A DNA stretch of 64,000 nucleotides from Belliella kenyensis (GTDB lineage Bacteria; Bacteroidota; Bacteroidia; Cytophagales; Cyclobacteriaceae): contig NZ_JAKZGR010000009.1 of NCBI RefSeq assembly GCF_022549675.1, positions 124,001 through 188,000 of the forward strand, read 5' to 3'. Each line of letters opens with the position of its first letter. Position 1 is the stretch's first letter. Both the position numbers and the translations under genes were made by a program. The notes under the pieces are model-generated. The model did no database searches and was not told where the DNA came from. It saw only the letters and a list, made by a program, of their open reading frames with translations. Below, one piece after another: positions 10,276 through 21,423 of the stretch.

Positions 10276-10623
10276 ATGGCTTTTAATAAGAATTCAAGAA
10301 GACTTAGAATCAAGAAAAGTATCCGTAGAAAGATCTCCGGAACTGATTCTAGACCTCGTTTGTCAGTATTTAAAAGCAATACTGGTATATACGCTCAATT
10401 GGTAGATGACCTTAAGGGTCATACACTTGCTCAAGCCTCTTCTAAAGAACTTGGTGCCAAAAATTCAACAATCTCTGTTTCTAAAGAGGTAGGTATGAAG
10501 TTAGCGGAAAGAGCTGTTGCTAAAGGTGTATCTGCTGTTGTTTTTGACAGAAGCGGTTACATTTATCATGGTAATGTTAAAGCTCTTGCTGACGGTGCAA
10601 GGGAAGGCGGCCTTAAATTTTAA
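10276..10623 (+). CDS. rplR: 50S ribosomal protein L18
   Basis: 115-aa 5S-rRNA-binding protein. The basic start [18 protein letters not shown], then [20 protein letters not shown] and the ending [10 protein letters not shown] match the family. It is 5 nt after rplF. Confidence 0.96.
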   Translation: MAFNKNSRRLRIKKSIRRKISGTDSRPRLSVFKSNTGIYAQLVDDLKGHTLAQASSKELGAKNSTISVSKEVGMKLAERAVAKGVSAVVFDRSGYIYHGNVKALADGAREGGLKF

Positions 10624-10631
10624 TAGATATT

Positions 10632-11150
10632 ATGTCTCAAGTTAAAAGAAAACCCATAAGGGCAACAGATACGGAACTGAAAGAAAAAGTTGTTGCTATC
10701 AACCGTGTTGCTAAAGTAGTTAAAGGTGGTAGAAGATTTTCTTTCTCTGCAATCGTAGTGGTTGGAGATGGTAATGGTGTAGTAGGTTATGGTCTTGGTA
10801 AAGCCAACGAGGTGACTGATGCTATTACTAAGGGAATTGAGGATGCTAAGAAAAACCTAGTAAGGGTACCTGTTCTAAAAGGAACTATCCCTCATGAGCA
10901 GTTAGGTAAATTTGGTGGCGGATTTGTTTTGATCAAGCCTGCTGCTGCTGGTACTGGTGTAATTGCAGGTGGTGCAATGCGTGCTGTCCTTGAGAGTGCT
11001 GGTGTTACTGATGTACTTGCTAAATCTAAAGGATCTTCTAATCCTCACAACGTTGTAAAGGCTACAATTGATGCCTTGGTTCAATTGAGAGATGCTATCG
11101 CTGTATCCCAGCAAAGAAGTGTTAAAATGTCTAAAGTTTTTAACGGTTAA
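10632..11150 (+). CDS. rpsE: 30S ribosomal protein S5
   Basis: 172-aa protein involved in decoding accuracy. The N-terminal double-stranded-RNA-binding fold includes [20 protein letters not shown], and the C-terminal domain carries [15 protein letters not shown] and [15 protein letters not shown]. It lies between rplR and rpmD. Confidence 0.98.
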   Translation: MSQVKRKPIRATDTELKEKVVAINRVAKVVKGGRRFSFSAIVVVGDGNGVVGYGLGKANEVTDAITKGIEDAKKNLVRVPVLKGTIPHEQLGKFGGGFVLIKPAAAGTGVIAGGAMRAVLESAGVTDVLAKSKGSSNPHNVVKATIDALVQLRDAIAVSQQRSVKMSKVFNG

Positions 11151-11154
11151 GAAG

Positions 11155-11334
11155 ATGGCAAAAGTTAAAGTAACGCAAGTAAGAAGCACAATCAAAAGAC
11201 CGAAAGATCAAAAGGCTACTATCGTAGCTTTAGGTCTTGGCAAGATCAACAAATCTGTTGAAGTAGAAAATACTCCACAGATTGCTGGTATGGTAAGAAA
11301 AGTAAGTCACCTTGTAAAAGTGGAGGAAGCTTAA
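11155..11334 (+). CDS. rpmD: 50S ribosomal protein L30
   Basis: 59-aa protein. The start is ATG 11155 ([13 protein letters not shown]); a longer in-frame reading begins inside rpsE and is spurious. The [21 protein letters not shown] block is the family core. It is 4 nt after rpsE and 2 nt before rplO. Confidence 0.95.
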   Translation: MAKVKVTQVRSTIKRPKDQKATIVALGLGKINKSVEVENTPQIAGMVRKVSHLVKVEEA

Positions 11335-11336
11335 TT

Positions 11337-11783
11337 ATGAAATTACATACATTAAAACCTGCTGAAGGTTCTGTAAAAAACAGGAAAAGAATAGGTCGTG
11401 GTACTGGTTCTGGTAGAGGTGGTACTTCTACGAGAGGACATAAAGGTGCCAAATCTAGATCTGGATATAAAAGTAAACTAGGATTTGAAGGTGGTCAAAT
11501 GCCTCTTCAAAGAAGAGTTCCTAAATTCGGTTTCAAAAGTCTTAATAGAATTGAGTGCAAGCCTATCAATTTGGATGCTTTGCAAGAATTAGCTTCAAAA
11601 ATTAATTCTGATGCAATAACATTTGATGTTTTGGTAGAGAATGGACTAGTTTCTCAAAAAGATGTTGTAAAAGTCCTAGGTAGAGGCGAACTTACAGCGA
11701 AATTGAATGTAAGTGCTCACTATTTCTCTGCTTCCGCTGTTGAAGCTATTGAAAAGGTAGGCGGAACAGTTAACAAGATTTAA
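11337..11783 (+). CDS. rplO: 50S ribosomal protein L15
   Basis: 148-aa protein. It starts [14 protein letters not shown], and the glycine/arginine-rich rRNA-threading segment [20 protein letters not shown] is followed by [18 protein letters not shown]. The C-terminal beta domain ends in GGTVNKI. It is 3 nt before secY. Confidence 0.97.
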   Translation: MKLHTLKPAEGSVKNRKRIGRGTGSGRGGTSTRGHKGAKSRSGYKSKLGFEGGQMPLQRRVPKFGFKSLNRIECKPINLDALQELASKINSDAITFDVLVENGLVSQKDVVKVLGRGELTAKLNVSAHYFSASAVEAIEKVGGTVNKI

Positions 11784-11786
11784 TCA

Positions 11787-13109
11787 ATGAAAAAGTTTAT
11801 CTCAACAGTTAAGAATATCTTTGCTATTGAAGATTTAAGAGTCCGAATTTTGAATACAATTGGTTTCCTGATTGTATTCAGATTGGGTTCTTTTATCGTT
11901 TTACCAGGTGTGGATCCCTCCAAATTAGGCGATGCACCTGAAGGTATTTTCGGCTTGATCGATACATTCTTAGGAGGAGCTTTTAGTAATGCTTCTATTT
12001 TCGGATTGGGAATCATGCCATATATCTCTGCATCTATTGTGTTGCAGTTGTTGACTGTTGGAGTACCTTATTTTCAAAAGTTACAAAAAGAAGGAGAATC
12101 AGGACGCAAAAGGATTAATCAAATCACGCGTGTTTTGACGATTGCTATTACAGTTGCTCAAGGTATTGGCTATATTACTGCCACTATTCTTCCTACAGGA
12201 GCGGTTATGGTAAGTACTTCTTTGTTTATGTTTAGCTCATTGGTATTGTTATCTGCGGGAACCATGTTCTGTATGTGGTTAGGTGAAAAAATCACCGAGA
12301 AGGGTATTGGTAACGGTATTTCCATGCTTATCATGATTGGTATTATCTCTAGATTTCCAGGAGCCATAATAGCTGAGGGATTGTCTAAAGGTACATCTGG
12401 TATGCTTTTGTTATTAATTGAAGCAGCTGTGTTGTTCTTTGTAGTAGTAGGAGTAGTAGCTCTTACTGAGGCAACAAGAAGAATTCCTGTTCAATATGCA
12501 AAGCAAGTTGTGGGAGGTAAAGTCTATGGTGGACAGAGACAATACATCCCGATCAAAGTCAACGCTTCTGGTGTTATGCCAATTATCTTTGCTCAGTCAT
12601 TGATGTTTTTACCAGCTTTGATTGCTCAAATTTGGTCGAGTGACAATGACATAGCAAATTATATTGGTTCTACATTCTCAGATTTTACTTCATGGCAATA
12701 TAACTTAGTATTTGGTATTATGATTATACTATTTACTTTCTTCTACACTGCCATCACTGTCAATCCTGAACAAATTGCAGAAGATCTGAAAAGGAACGGT
12801 GGTTTTGTACCTGGTATTAAACCTGGGGCACCAACTGCTGAGTTTATTGACAATATCATTTCACGAATTACTTTACCAGGTTCTTTCTTGTTGGCACTTG
12901 TTGCTATATTGCCAGCCTTTGCAATCATTGCTGGTGTTGGTGGAGAATTTGCTCAGTTCTATGGTGGTACCTCATTATTGATCATGGTGGGCGTTATCAT
13001 GGATACCTTGAGACAAATAGAAAGCTACTTGTTAATGAGACATTATGAAGGAATGATGAAAAGTGGGAATATCAAGAATAATCCTTCTAATTACGCTCCT
13101 GCTATATGA
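11787..13109 (+). CDS. secY: Protein translocase subunit SecY
   Basis: 440-aa channel subunit of the Sec translocon with the expected ten hydrophobic segments. The signature RLGSFIVLPGVDPSKLG is near residues 32-48, GIMPYISASIV lines TM2, and TEATRRIPVQYAKQ is the cytoplasmic loop that docks SecA and the ribosome. The C-terminal loop ends near residue 440. The stop overlaps the map start by 4 nt (ATGA). Confidence 0.98.
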   Translation: MKKFISTVKNIFAIEDLRVRILNTIGFLIVFRLGSFIVLPGVDPSKLGDAPEGIFGLIDTFLGGAFSNASIFGLGIMPYISASIVLQLLTVGVPYFQKLQKEGESGRKRINQITRVLTIAITVAQGIGYITATILPTGAVMVSTSLFMFSSLVLLSAGTMFCMWLGEKITEKGIGNGISMLIMIGIISRFPGAIIAEGLSKGTSGMLLLLIEAAVLFFVVVGVVALTEATRRIPVQYAKQVVGGKVYGGQRQYIPIKVNASGVMPIIFAQSLMFLPALIAQIWSSDNDIANYIGSTFSDFTSWQYNLVFGIMIILFTFFYTAITVNPEQIAEDLKRNGGFVPGIKPGAPTAEFIDNIISRITLPGSFLLALVAILPAFAIIAGVGGEFAQFYGGTSLLIMVGVIMDTLRQIESYLLMRHYEGMMKSGNIKNNPSNYAPAI

Positions 13110-13879
13110 TCCATTACAAGACCTCTGATGAGGTTCAGTTAATCAAAGAAAGTGCTCAAATATTAGGTAAGGCTCACGGAGAGGTTGCCAAGAATGTAAA
13201 AGAAGGTGTTAAGACATCTTACTTAGATAAAATTGCGGAGGAGTTTATAAGGGATCATGGTGGTGTTCCCTCCTTCAAAGGTTACGGTGGATTTCCTGCT
13301 TCATTATGTATTTCAGTGAATGAAGTCGTAGTGCACGGGTTTCCGAGTGATTATGTTTTGAAAGATGGCGATATAATCTCAATAGATTGTGGAGTCTTTC
13401 ACCAAGGTTTTCATAGCGATAGCGCTTATACTTACCCTGTCGGTGAAGTTCCCCCACATATATTGTCTTTACTCAAGACTACAAAGGAATCCTTATACCT
13501 TGGAATCGAGAAGGCTGTTTTTGGAAATCGTGTAGGTGATATTGGTCATGCGATTCAAAAATTTGTAGAATCCAAAGGTTATACTATAGTTAGAGAGCTT
13601 GTGGGACATGGTTTAGGTAAAAGCCTTCATGAGGGTCCTGAAGTTCCAAACTATGGAAAAAGAGGAAGTGGTCCTTTGTTGAATGAAGGTCTGGTCATTG
13701 CGATAGAACCCATGGTGAATCTAGGTACACGTAATATTGTACAAGAGCGGGATGGATGGACTATTCGCACTGCAGATAGGAAAGCCTCCGCGCATTATGA
13801 GCACACTGTGGCGATATTTAAGGATAGAACAGAGATACTGACCACACATCAATATATAGAGGAAAATTTTAATTTCTAA
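13106..13879 (+). CDS. map: Type I methionine aminopeptidase
   Basis: 257-aa cytosolic enzyme that removes the initiator methionine. The five metal ligands can be placed: Asp in SIDCGVF, Asp in FHSDSAYT, His in [13 protein letters not shown], Glu in AIEPMV, and Glu in HYEHTVAI. It has no N-terminal extension. It overlaps secY by 4 nt and lies 2 nt before infA. The missing adk between secY and map is normal for this phylum. Confidence 0.97.
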   Translation: MIHYKTSDEVQLIKESAQILGKAHGEVAKNVKEGVKTSYLDKIAEEFIRDHGGVPSFKGYGGFPASLCISVNEVVVHGFPSDYVLKDGDIISIDCGVFHQGFHSDSAYTYPVGEVPPHILSLLKTTKESLYLGIEKAVFGNRVGDIGHAIQKFVESKGYTIVRELVGHGLGKSLHEGPEVPNYGKRGSGPLLNEGLVIAIEPMVNLGTRNIVQERDGWTIRTADRKASAHYEHTVAIFKDRTEILTTHQYIEENFNF

Positions 13880-13881
13880 AT

Positions 13882-14100
13882 ATGGCTAAGCAGACATCTA
13901 TTGAACAGGATGGTACGATAATAGAAGCATTGTCAAACGCAATGTTTAAAGTGGAATTGGAGAATGGACATCAACTGATTGCTCATATCTCTGGTAAAAT
14001 GAGAATGAATTATATTAAGATCTTACCTGGAGACAAGGTTAAATTAGAGCTTTCTCCATATGATCTTTCCAAAGGTAGAATTGTTTATAGATACAAATAA
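13882..14100 (+). CDS. infA: Translation initiation factor IF-1
   Basis: 72-aa S1/OB-fold protein that blocks the A site during initiation. The sequence runs from [17 protein letters not shown] to [15 protein letters not shown], matching the family end to end, with the conserved [17 protein letters not shown] segment in the middle. Confidence 0.97.
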   Translation: MAKQTSIEQDGTIIEALSNAMFKVELENGHQLIAHISGKMRMNYIKILPGDKVKLELSPYDLSKGRIVYRYK

Positions 14101-14106
14101 ACTGTC

Positions 14107-14223
14107 ATGAAAGTAAAGGCATCAATCAAGAAGAGAAGTGTTGATTGTAAAGTGATCAGAAGAAAAGGAAAACTTTATGTGATCAACAAAAAAAATCCGA
14201 AGTTTAAACAAAGACAAGGTTAA
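14107..14223 (+). CDS. rpmJ: 50S ribosomal protein L36, zinc-free form
   Basis: 38-aa protein read from ATG 14107 to TAA 14223. [20 protein letters not shown] and the tail NPKFKQRQG fit L36. Aligned to the zinc form, the first Cys is Ser, the third Cys is Asn and the His is Phe, so only one of four zinc ligands (Cys14) remains. It is 6 nt after infA and 5 nt before rpsM. Confidence 0.95.
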   Translation: MKVKASIKKRSVDCKVIRRKGKLYVINKKNPKFKQRQG

Positions 14224-14228
14224 TAATT

Positions 14229-14606
14229 ATGGCAAGAATTGCAGGTGTTGACATCCCAGACAACAAACGAGGTGAAATCGGCTTAACCTATATTTTCGGT
14301 ATAGGAAGAAGCTCAGCCAGAGCGATCTTAGAGAAAGCAGGCATTTCTTATGATAAGAAAGCTGGTGAGTGGAATGATGAAGAATCTACCGCTATTAGAA
14401 ATATTATAGCTGAAGAATATAGAACTGAAGGTGTTCTTAAATCTGAAATCCAGCTTAATATCAAGCGATTAATGGATATTGGTTGTTATAGAGGTTTGAG
14501 ACATAGAAAAGGTCTTCCTTTGAGAGGTCAAAAAACTAAAAATAACGCCAGAACAAGAAAAGGAAAGAGAAAGACTGTTGCTAACAAAAAGAAAGCAACT
14601 AAATAA
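14229..14606 (+). CDS. rpsM: 30S ribosomal protein S13
   Basis: 125-aa head protein forming bridges to the large subunit and touching P-site tRNA. It starts [21 protein letters not shown], has a helix-two-turn-helix region and [21 protein letters not shown], then a basic tail [13 protein letters not shown]. Confidence 0.97.
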   Translation: MARIAGVDIPDNKRGEIGLTYIFGIGRSSARAILEKAGISYDKKAGEWNDEESTAIRNIIAEEYRTEGVLKSEIQLNIKRLMDIGCYRGLRHRKGLPLRGQKTKNNARTRKGKRKTVANKKKATK

Positions 14607-14621
14607 ATCTTGATTTAGATT

Positions 14622-15020
14622 ATGGCTCAGAAAAGAAACGATAAAGCTAAAGGTAAAAAAAGAGTAGTTAAAGTAGAAGCAGTAGGCCAAGCGCATATTA
14701 AAGCTTCTTTTAACAATATTATCATCTCTATTACCAATAATTCTGGACAGGTGATCTCTTGGGCTTCTGCCGGTAAGATGGGATTCAGAGGTTCTAAGAA
14801 AAACACTCCTTATGCAGCACAAATGGCAGCACAGAACTGTGGTCAGGTTGCATATGATTTAGGATTGAGAAAAATTGAGGTTTTTGTAAAAGGTCCAGGT
14901 GCAGGTAGAGAATCTGCTATCAGAACTTTACAAAATGTAGGTCTTGATGTGACTACGATTATAGACGTGACTCCACTTCCGCACAATGGATGTCGTCCGC
15001 CAAAACGTAGAAGAGTTTAA
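14622..15020 (+). CDS. rpsK: 30S ribosomal protein S11
   Basis: 132-aa platform protein at the mRNA exit. [20 protein letters not shown], then [17 protein letters not shown] and the C-terminal [18 protein letters not shown] are family signatures. The N-terminal 20 residues are lysine-rich and variable, as usual. Confidence 0.98.
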   Translation: MAQKRNDKAKGKKRVVKVEAVGQAHIKASFNNIIISITNNSGQVISWASAGKMGFRGSKKNTPYAAQMAAQNCGQVAYDLGLRKIEVFVKGPGAGRESAIRTLQNVGLDVTTIIDVTPLPHNGCRPPKRRRV

Positions 15021-15040
15021 TCATTTAAGAAGAATAGAAA

Positions 15041-15646
15041 ATGGCTAGATATAGAGGTCCAAAGGCGAAAATTGCTAGAAAATTCGGTGAACCGATAGAA
15101 GGACAAAGCAAGGCACTTCAAAAAAAGAACTACCCTCCAGGACAACATGGTAGAGGTAGAAGAAAAAAACAGTCAGAATACGCTATACAGCTTGCTGAAA
15201 AGCAAAAAGCTAAATATATCTATGGTGTATTGGAAAGACAGTTCTCCAAAATGTTTGATATTGCATCAAGAAAGCAAGGTATTACAGGTGAAAATCTCCT
15301 TCAGTCTCTTGAGTCAAGATTAGACAATGTGGTTTATAGATTAGGTATTTCACCTACAAGAAGAGGTGCAAGACAGCTTGTATCTCACAAGCACATCTTA
15401 GTAAACGGAGAATTGGTTAATATTCCTTCATACTCTTTGAAAGCAGGTGATGTAGTATCCGTAAGAGAACGTTCAAAGTCTCTTGAAGCGATCACATCAA
15501 GTTTGGCTGGAAAAGGTGCTTCTCGTTATTCTTGGTTAGAGTGGGATAACGCCTCATATGCAGGTAAGTTCGTGAGTGTTCCAGTAAGGGAAGATATTCC
15601 TGAAAACATCAAGGAACAATTGATCGTCGAACTTTACTCTAAGTAA
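15041..15646 (+). CDS. rpsD: 30S ribosomal protein S4
   Basis: 201-aa assembly-initiator protein. [18 protein letters not shown] opens it, and the S4 RNA-binding domain with [19 protein letters not shown] followed by [10 protein letters not shown] lies around residues 95-130. No CxxC pair is seen in the N-terminal domain, so this is the zinc-free form. It is 20 nt after rpsK. Confidence 0.98.
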   Translation: MARYRGPKAKIARKFGEPIEGQSKALQKKNYPPGQHGRGRRKKQSEYAIQLAEKQKAKYIYGVLERQFSKMFDIASRKQGITGENLLQSLESRLDNVVYRLGISPTRRGARQLVSHKHILVNGELVNIPSYSLKAGDVVSVRERSKSLEAITSSLAGKGASRYSWLEWDNASYAGKFVSVPVREDIPENIKEQLIVELYSK

Positions 15647-15677
15647 TATTAATTCAGACTTAAAAAGAACTATTGAT

Positions 15678-16667
15678 ATGTCCATACTAGCATTTCAAAT
15701 GCCTGAGAAAGTGGTGATGGAGAAGGCTGATGATTTTCACGGTCTATTCACATTCAAGCCACTCGAAAAAGGCTATGGGGTTACAATTGGTAATGCCTTG
15801 AGAAGAATACTACTTTCATCTCTAGAAGGTTATGCCATCACTTCCGTAAAACTACCAGGTGTTGTTCATGAATTTTCTACCATCGAAGGTGTTGTGGAAG
15901 ATGTTACAGACATCATCCTAAACCTGAAGCAGGTAAGGTTTAAAAAATCTCATGAAGCTATTGACGGTAAAATTACCGTTGAAGTTAAGAACCAATCGGT
16001 TTTTACTGCTGGTGACATTGCGAAGTATACCTCTTCATTTGAGGTTTTGAATCCTGAATTGGTTATATGCCACTTGGATGAATCAAAAAGTCTTGAAGTA
16101 GAACTTACAGTAGAAAAAGGAAGAGGATACCTTCCAGCTGAAGAGTCTAAACCAAAGGAGCAAGTTTTTGGAGTTATTCCTATTGACGCTATTTTCACTC
16201 CGATTAAGAATGTGAAATACAGTGTTGAAAATACTAGGGTAGAACAAAAGACTGACTTCGAAAAATTGATCCTAGAGGTAACTACAGATGGCTCTATCCA
16301 TCCTGAGAAGGCACTTCAAGAATCAGCAAAGATTCTTATTCAGCATTTTATGTTGTTTTCTGATCAGACTATGGTCTTGGACTCTACTGGAGTTTCTGAA
16401 CCAGAGCCGATTGATGAAGAATTCTTGCATATGAGAAAACTATTGAAAACCAATCTTGGTGATCTAGATTTGTCTGTAAGAGCCTTCAACTGTTTGAAAG
16501 CAGCAGATGTGAAAACATTAGGTGATTTGGCCAGGTTAGAAATTTCAGATATGATGAAATTTAGAAACTTTGGAAAGAAATCTCTTGCTGAATTAGAACA
16601 ACTTATCCAAGAGAAGGGGTTGACCTTCGGTATGGATTTGTCTAAGTATAAACTTGATGAAGAGTAA
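15678..16667 (+). CDS. rpoA: RNA polymerase alpha subunit
   Basis: 329-aa subunit that dimerises to nucleate polymerase assembly. The N-terminal domain has [23 protein letters not shown]-type sequence near residue 27. The C-terminal domain (about residues 255-320) has the helix-hairpin-helix [20 protein letters not shown] and [13 protein letters not shown] used for activator and upstream DNA contacts. The start ATG 15678 gives the family N-terminus [11 protein letters not shown]. It is followed 5 nt later by rplQ. Confidence 0.98.
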   Translation: MSILAFQMPEKVVMEKADDFHGLFTFKPLEKGYGVTIGNALRRILLSSLEGYAITSVKLPGVVHEFSTIEGVVEDVTDIILNLKQVRFKKSHEAIDGKITVEVKNQSVFTAGDIAKYTSSFEVLNPELVICHLDESKSLEVELTVEKGRGYLPAEESKPKEQVFGVIPIDAIFTPIKNVKYSVENTRVEQKTDFEKLILEVTTDGSIHPEKALQESAKILIQHFMLFSDQTMVLDSTGVSEPEPIDEEFLHMRKLLKTNLGDLDLSVRAFNCLKAADVKTLGDLARLEISDMMKFRNFGKKSLAELEQLIQEKGLTFGMDLSKYKLDEE

Positions 16668-16672
16668 TAAAA

Positions 16673-17191
16673 ATGAGACACGGTAAGAAATTTAACCATC
16701 TTGGAAGAACTGCCAGCCATAGAAAGGCTATGCTTTCAAACATGGCAGCTTCTTTGATCCTTCACAAGCGTATATCTACTACGCTTGCTAAGGCCAAGGA
16801 ATTGAGAAAATTTGTAGAGCCTTTGATCACAAGGGCTAAAGAAGATACTACACACAATAGGAGAATTGCATTCTCTTACCTTCAAAGTAAAGAAGCCATC
16901 AAAGAACTTTTCGGTGAAGTAGTCGAGAAGGTAGCTTCCAGACCAGGAGGATACACTAGAATTATCAAAACTGGCTTTAGACTCGGTGATAATGCTGAAA
17001 TGTGTATTATTGAATTGGTTGATTTCAACGAATTGATGTTGAAAGAAGCGAAACCAGCCAAGAAAACTACTAGAAGAAGTAGAAGAGGTTCTGCTGCTGC
17101 ATCTAATGCAGAAACTAATACAGCTGTTGCAGATGCTCCAGAAGCAGATGCTCCAGAAGCTGACAAAAAAGAAGATAATTCAGCAGAATAA
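16673..17191 (+). CDS. rplQ: 50S ribosomal protein L17 with acidic C-terminal tail
   Basis: 172 aa, versus about 120 for the family core. [20 protein letters not shown] through to the conserved [15 protein letters not shown] covers residues 1-122. After that comes a low-complexity tail: first basic ([11 protein letters not shown]), then Ala/Asp/Glu/Pro-rich, containing a tandem ADAPE repeat. Such tails are common on L17 in Bacteroidota and their role is unknown. It is the last gene of the cluster, with a terminator 26 nt downstream. Confidence 0.97.
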   Translation: MRHGKKFNHLGRTASHRKAMLSNMAASLILHKRISTTLAKAKELRKFVEPLITRAKEDTTHNRRIAFSYLQSKEAIKELFGEVVEKVASRPGGYTRIIKTGFRLGDNAEMCIIELVDFNELMLKEAKPAKKTTRRSRRGSAAASNAETNTAVADAPEADAPEADKKEDNSAE

Positions 17192-17216
17192 TATGTTGTA
17201 GAACTCTTCATATAAA

Positions 17217-17247
17217 GGGATTGAACTTTGGTTCAATCCCTTTTTTT
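17217..17247 (+). terminator. Terminator closing the ribosomal protein cluster
   Basis: A perfect 10-bp stem at 17217-17226/17231-17240 with loop TTTG, then seven T residues. It is a textbook Rho-independent terminator 26 nt after rplQ. Confidence 0.93.
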
Positions 17248-17289
17248 ATATCCTTTCAAATTTACAAGGCTTAATCTTTAGAAATTTCT

Positions 17290-17297
17290 TAAATTTG
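17290..17297 (+). promoter_or_regulatory. -7 element before carA
   Basis: TAAATTTG matches TAnnTTTG and lies 17 nt upstream of the carA ATG. No well-spaced -33 TTTG is seen. Confidence 0.5.
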
Positions 17298-17314
17298 ACC
17301 AGTCTTAGAATAAA

Positions 17315-18406
17315 ATGAACAAACAAAAAGCAACCCTTCTCTTAGCTGACGGAACGATTTTCCGCGGAACACTCATCGGTAATCCTGGAACTAATGGTGG
17401 TGAAATATGCTTCAACACTGGTATGACTGGTTATCAGGAGATCTATACTGATCCTTCATATACGGGACAAATTATCGTCACTACAACTTCTCATATTGGA
17501 AACTATGGCGTAATTGAGGCTGAATCCGAATCTGGTGCACCTACCATCGCAGGTATTGTTGTCAATTCATTTTCAGAGGTCTTCAGTAGACTAGATGCAG
17601 ATAGTTCTTTGCAGGATTACTTGGTGAAGCATGGAATCACAGGTATAGCTGATATAGATACGCGAAAACTCGTGCGTCATATCAGATCTAAAGGTGCTAT
17701 GAATGCTATCATTAGTTCTGAATTTGAAAATGACCTTGCAGGTCTAAAAGCAGAACTTAACTTAGTCCCTGACATGAATGGTTTAGAGCTTTCTTCCAAA
17801 GTTTGCACCAAAGAGCCATTTTTCTATGGAGACGAAAATGCAGCTATTAAAGTAGCTTGTCTTGATTTTGGTATCAAGATGAATATTCTTCGAAATCTAG
17901 CTGATAGAGGAGTTTATTGCAAAGTTTTTCCAGCGAAAACCAAGTTGGAAGAAATGCAAGATTGGAATCCATCAGGATATTTTTTATCTAATGGCCCAGG
18001 TGATCCCGCAGTGATGGATTATGCTGTTGAGACTACAAAGGCTATTTTAGATACTGGTAAACCCGTTTTTGGGATTTGTCTAGGACATCAACTTTTGGCA
18101 GAGGCTTGTGGTGTCTCTACATACAAGATGCATCATGGTCACAGAGGTATTAATCATCCAATCAAGAATTTGACCACTGGTAAAAGTGAAATTACTTCTC
18201 AAAATCATGGGTTTGTTGTAAAAAAAGAAGATGTAGAAAGTAACTCTGACCTTGAGATAACTCACGTGCACTTGAATGATGGTACTGTGGCGGGTATAAA
18301 GCTAAAGAGTAAGCCCGCTTTTTCAGTACAATATCACCCAGAATCAGCTCCAGGTCCTCATGACTCTCGATATTTATTCGACGAATTTGTATCTTTAATG
18401 CAATAA
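17315..18406 (+). CDS. carA: Carbamoyl-phosphate synthase small subunit
   Basis: 363-aa glutaminase subunit that feeds ammonia to CarB for arginine and pyrimidine synthesis. The N-terminal CPSase domain has LADGTIFRGTLIG and FNTGMTGYQEIYTDPSY. The C-terminal class I amidotransferase domain has the nucleophile in GICLGHQLLAEA and the His/Glu pair in QYHPESAPGPHDS. carB is not adjacent. eno follows after 30 nt with no terminator between, so the two may share a transcript. Confidence 0.97.
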   Translation: MNKQKATLLLADGTIFRGTLIGNPGTNGGEICFNTGMTGYQEIYTDPSYTGQIIVTTTSHIGNYGVIEAESESGAPTIAGIVVNSFSEVFSRLDADSSLQDYLVKHGITGIADIDTRKLVRHIRSKGAMNAIISSEFENDLAGLKAELNLVPDMNGLELSSKVCTKEPFFYGDENAAIKVACLDFGIKMNILRNLADRGVYCKVFPAKTKLEEMQDWNPSGYFLSNGPGDPAVMDYAVETTKAILDTGKPVFGICLGHQLLAEACGVSTYKMHHGHRGINHPIKNLTTGKSEITSQNHGFVVKKEDVESNSDLEITHVHLNDGTVAGIKLKSKPAFSVQYHPESAPGPHDSRYLFDEFVSLMQ

Positions 18407-18412
18407 AAATAA

Positions 18413-19714
<1,302 letters not shown>

Positions 19715-19739
19715 GAAATCTTATTTATTGAATTCGACA

Positions 19740-19768
19740 AAGGGGTAGCTCAAAAGCTACCCTTTTTT
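19740..19768 (+). terminator. Terminator after eno
   Basis: A stem of GGGTAGCT against AGCTACCC (19743-19750/19755-19762), extended by A-T pairs, with a four-base loop and a T run at 19763-19768. Confidence 0.9.
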
Positions 19769-19806
19769 GTTTCGAAATATGTCTATAGATTTGGATGACA
19801 ATTGTT

Positions 19807-19895
19807 TACCTTTGTATTGTATTGTTGAATGGTCCTATTTAACAGTTACATTTTAGGGAAAAGAAAAGGCCGATCTATTGATCGGCCTTTTCGTA
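19807..19895 (+). ncRNA. Possible short transcript between eno and htrA
   Basis: After the eno terminator there is a -7 element TACCTTTG at 19807-19814 with no gene behind it, and about 50 nt later a strong terminator at 19864-19891. Together they could make a transcript of about 75 nt. The -33 spacing is poor (13 nt to TTTG at 19790), so this is only a candidate. Confidence 0.2.
19864..19891. terminator. Bidirectional terminator between eno and htrA
   Basis: A perfect 12-bp stem at 19864-19875/19880-19891 with loop TATT. The arms start AAAA and end TTTT, so it can work on both strands. It ends the htrA transcript from the - strand. Confidence 0.85.
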
Positions 19896-19923
19896 CTCCA
19901 AACAACTCAAACACTAATTATTT

Positions 19924-21423
19924 TTATTCCACTTGAATTTCAAAGTAGTATTCTTGACCATTAGGATATACTCCTAGGATAACGATTTCTTCTCCTTTGC
20001 TATCTTCTAAAAGTGCAATTAGATCGTTTGCTCCAGAAATTCTATACCTTCCCTCAGGGCCAATTACAGAGGTAATAATAAATCCTACTTTTGCACCAGA
20101 TTTTTTCCAAGTATCATTTTCTATACTGATAATCGATGCACCGCCTCTAATCTTTAACCTATCCTTGATATTAGGTTTGATATCTTCGAACTTGACACCA
20201 CCAAATGATGCTACTACAGGAACTTCTTTCCTAACTACTTTTGTATCTCCTGATATATTTTTTAGCGTGGCGGAAGCAGTGATCTCTTTGCCATTTCTCA
20301 AATATTTAATATCAACTTTATCTCCTGGTCTTTTTCGGGCTACCATCTCTTGAAGTTTAGCCACTGAGTTTGTTCTGCTTCCATCTACTCCAATGATAAT
20401 ATCACCCTCTTGTAGGCCAGCTTCTTTTCCTCCACTGCCTTCATTGACTCCAAAAACATACACACCTTGAGATACTCCAAGTTTTTTATCAAGCTCTTCT
20501 TCTAAATCAGGGGTGACATCTCTGATGGTGACTCCAAGTAGTCCTCTCTGAACTGTGCCGAATTCAAGTAAATCATCCATCACTTTCTTAACGATTGAGC
20601 TTGGGATTGCAAAAGCATAACCATTGAAAGTACCTGTACGAGAAGCGATAGCAGTATTGATTCCAATGAGTTCTCCAGCTAAGTTGACCAAGGCTCCTCC
20701 TGAGTTTCCTTGATTCACCACGGCGTCAGTCTGAAGGAATGATTCAATAGATAGGTTGTTTTCGGCAGATCTTAAAATCCCGATATTTCTAGCTTTTGCG
20801 CTGATGATTCCTGCCGTAACAGTTGAGGTTAGATCAAATGGATTACCTACAGCAAGAACCCATTCACCTATTTTAGTCATATCAGAATCACCAAATTTAA
20901 CAAAAGGCAACCCTTTTTCCTCTATTTTTAATAATGCTAAATCTGTAGTAGGATCAGTACCTATTACTCTAGCGGTATACCTCGCATTATTTTCTAAGGA
21001 GATATCTACTTTAGTAGCATTTTCAATCACATGGTTATTGGTAACAATATAACCATCCTCTGAAATAATCACCCCAGAGCCAGAGCTCCTAGCTTCCTGT
21101 GGCATTTGATCCCTATTAGGAGATCGAAATCCGAAGAACTCTTCGAATGGGTCACCACCACCTCTTTGTCTCTGTGTAATGGAAAGCGTACTTTTCACGT
21201 GAACCACAGCGGGCGTGACTTGCTGTGCAGATGCTACGAAATTGATCCCATCAGGGACCGTGAACTTGTCATCTGATAGCCAATTGACGAAACTTGTATC
21301 TTGTTTTTCAGCGAAATTGCTGGCCGTATTTTGCTTTGATAAGTAGCTGGCTCCAGCCAAAGCAACTATCCCTCCAATTAGAGAAGCTAATACAATGCTC
21401 AAGAAAAATTGCTTTTTATTCAT
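19924..21423 (-). CDS. HtrA/Deg-type periplasmic serine protease
   Basis: 499-aa envelope quality-control protease. An uncleaved-looking N-terminal membrane segment (residues 7-28) anchors a trypsin-like domain with catalytic His131 (NNHVI), Asp161 (TTDLALL) and Ser241 (GNSGGALV). PDZ1 (about 285-375) includes the carboxylate-binding GLLGV segment. The C-terminal 90 residues look like a second, degenerate PDZ. Deg proteases degrade or refold damaged exported proteins. It is a single gene with a shared terminator at 19864-19891. DegP versus DegQ versus DegS cannot be settled by reading. Confidence 0.94.
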   Translation of the reverse strand: MNKKQFFLSIVLASLIGGIVALAGASYLSKQNTASNFAEKQDTSFVNWLSDDKFTVPDGINFVASAQQVTPAVVHVKSTLSITQRQRGGGDPFEEFFGFRSPNRDQMPQEARSSGSGVIISEDGYIVTNNHVIENATKVDISLENNARYTARVIGTDPTTDLALLKIEEKGLPFVKFGDSDMTKIGEWVLAVGNPFDLTSTVTAGIISAKARNIGILRSAENNLSIESFLQTDAVVNQGNSGGALVNLAGELIGINTAIASRTGTFNGYAFAIPSSIVKKVMDDLLEFGTVQRGLLGVTIRDVTPDLEEELDKKLGVSQGVYVFGVNEGSGGKEAGLQEGDIIIGVDGSRTNSVAKLQEMVARKRPGDKVDIKYLRNGKEITASATLKNISGDTKVVRKEVPVVASFGGVKFEDIKPNIKDRLKIRGGASIISIENDTWKKSGAKVGFIITSVIGPEGRYRISGANDLIALLEDSKGEEIVILGVYPNGQEYYFEIQVE

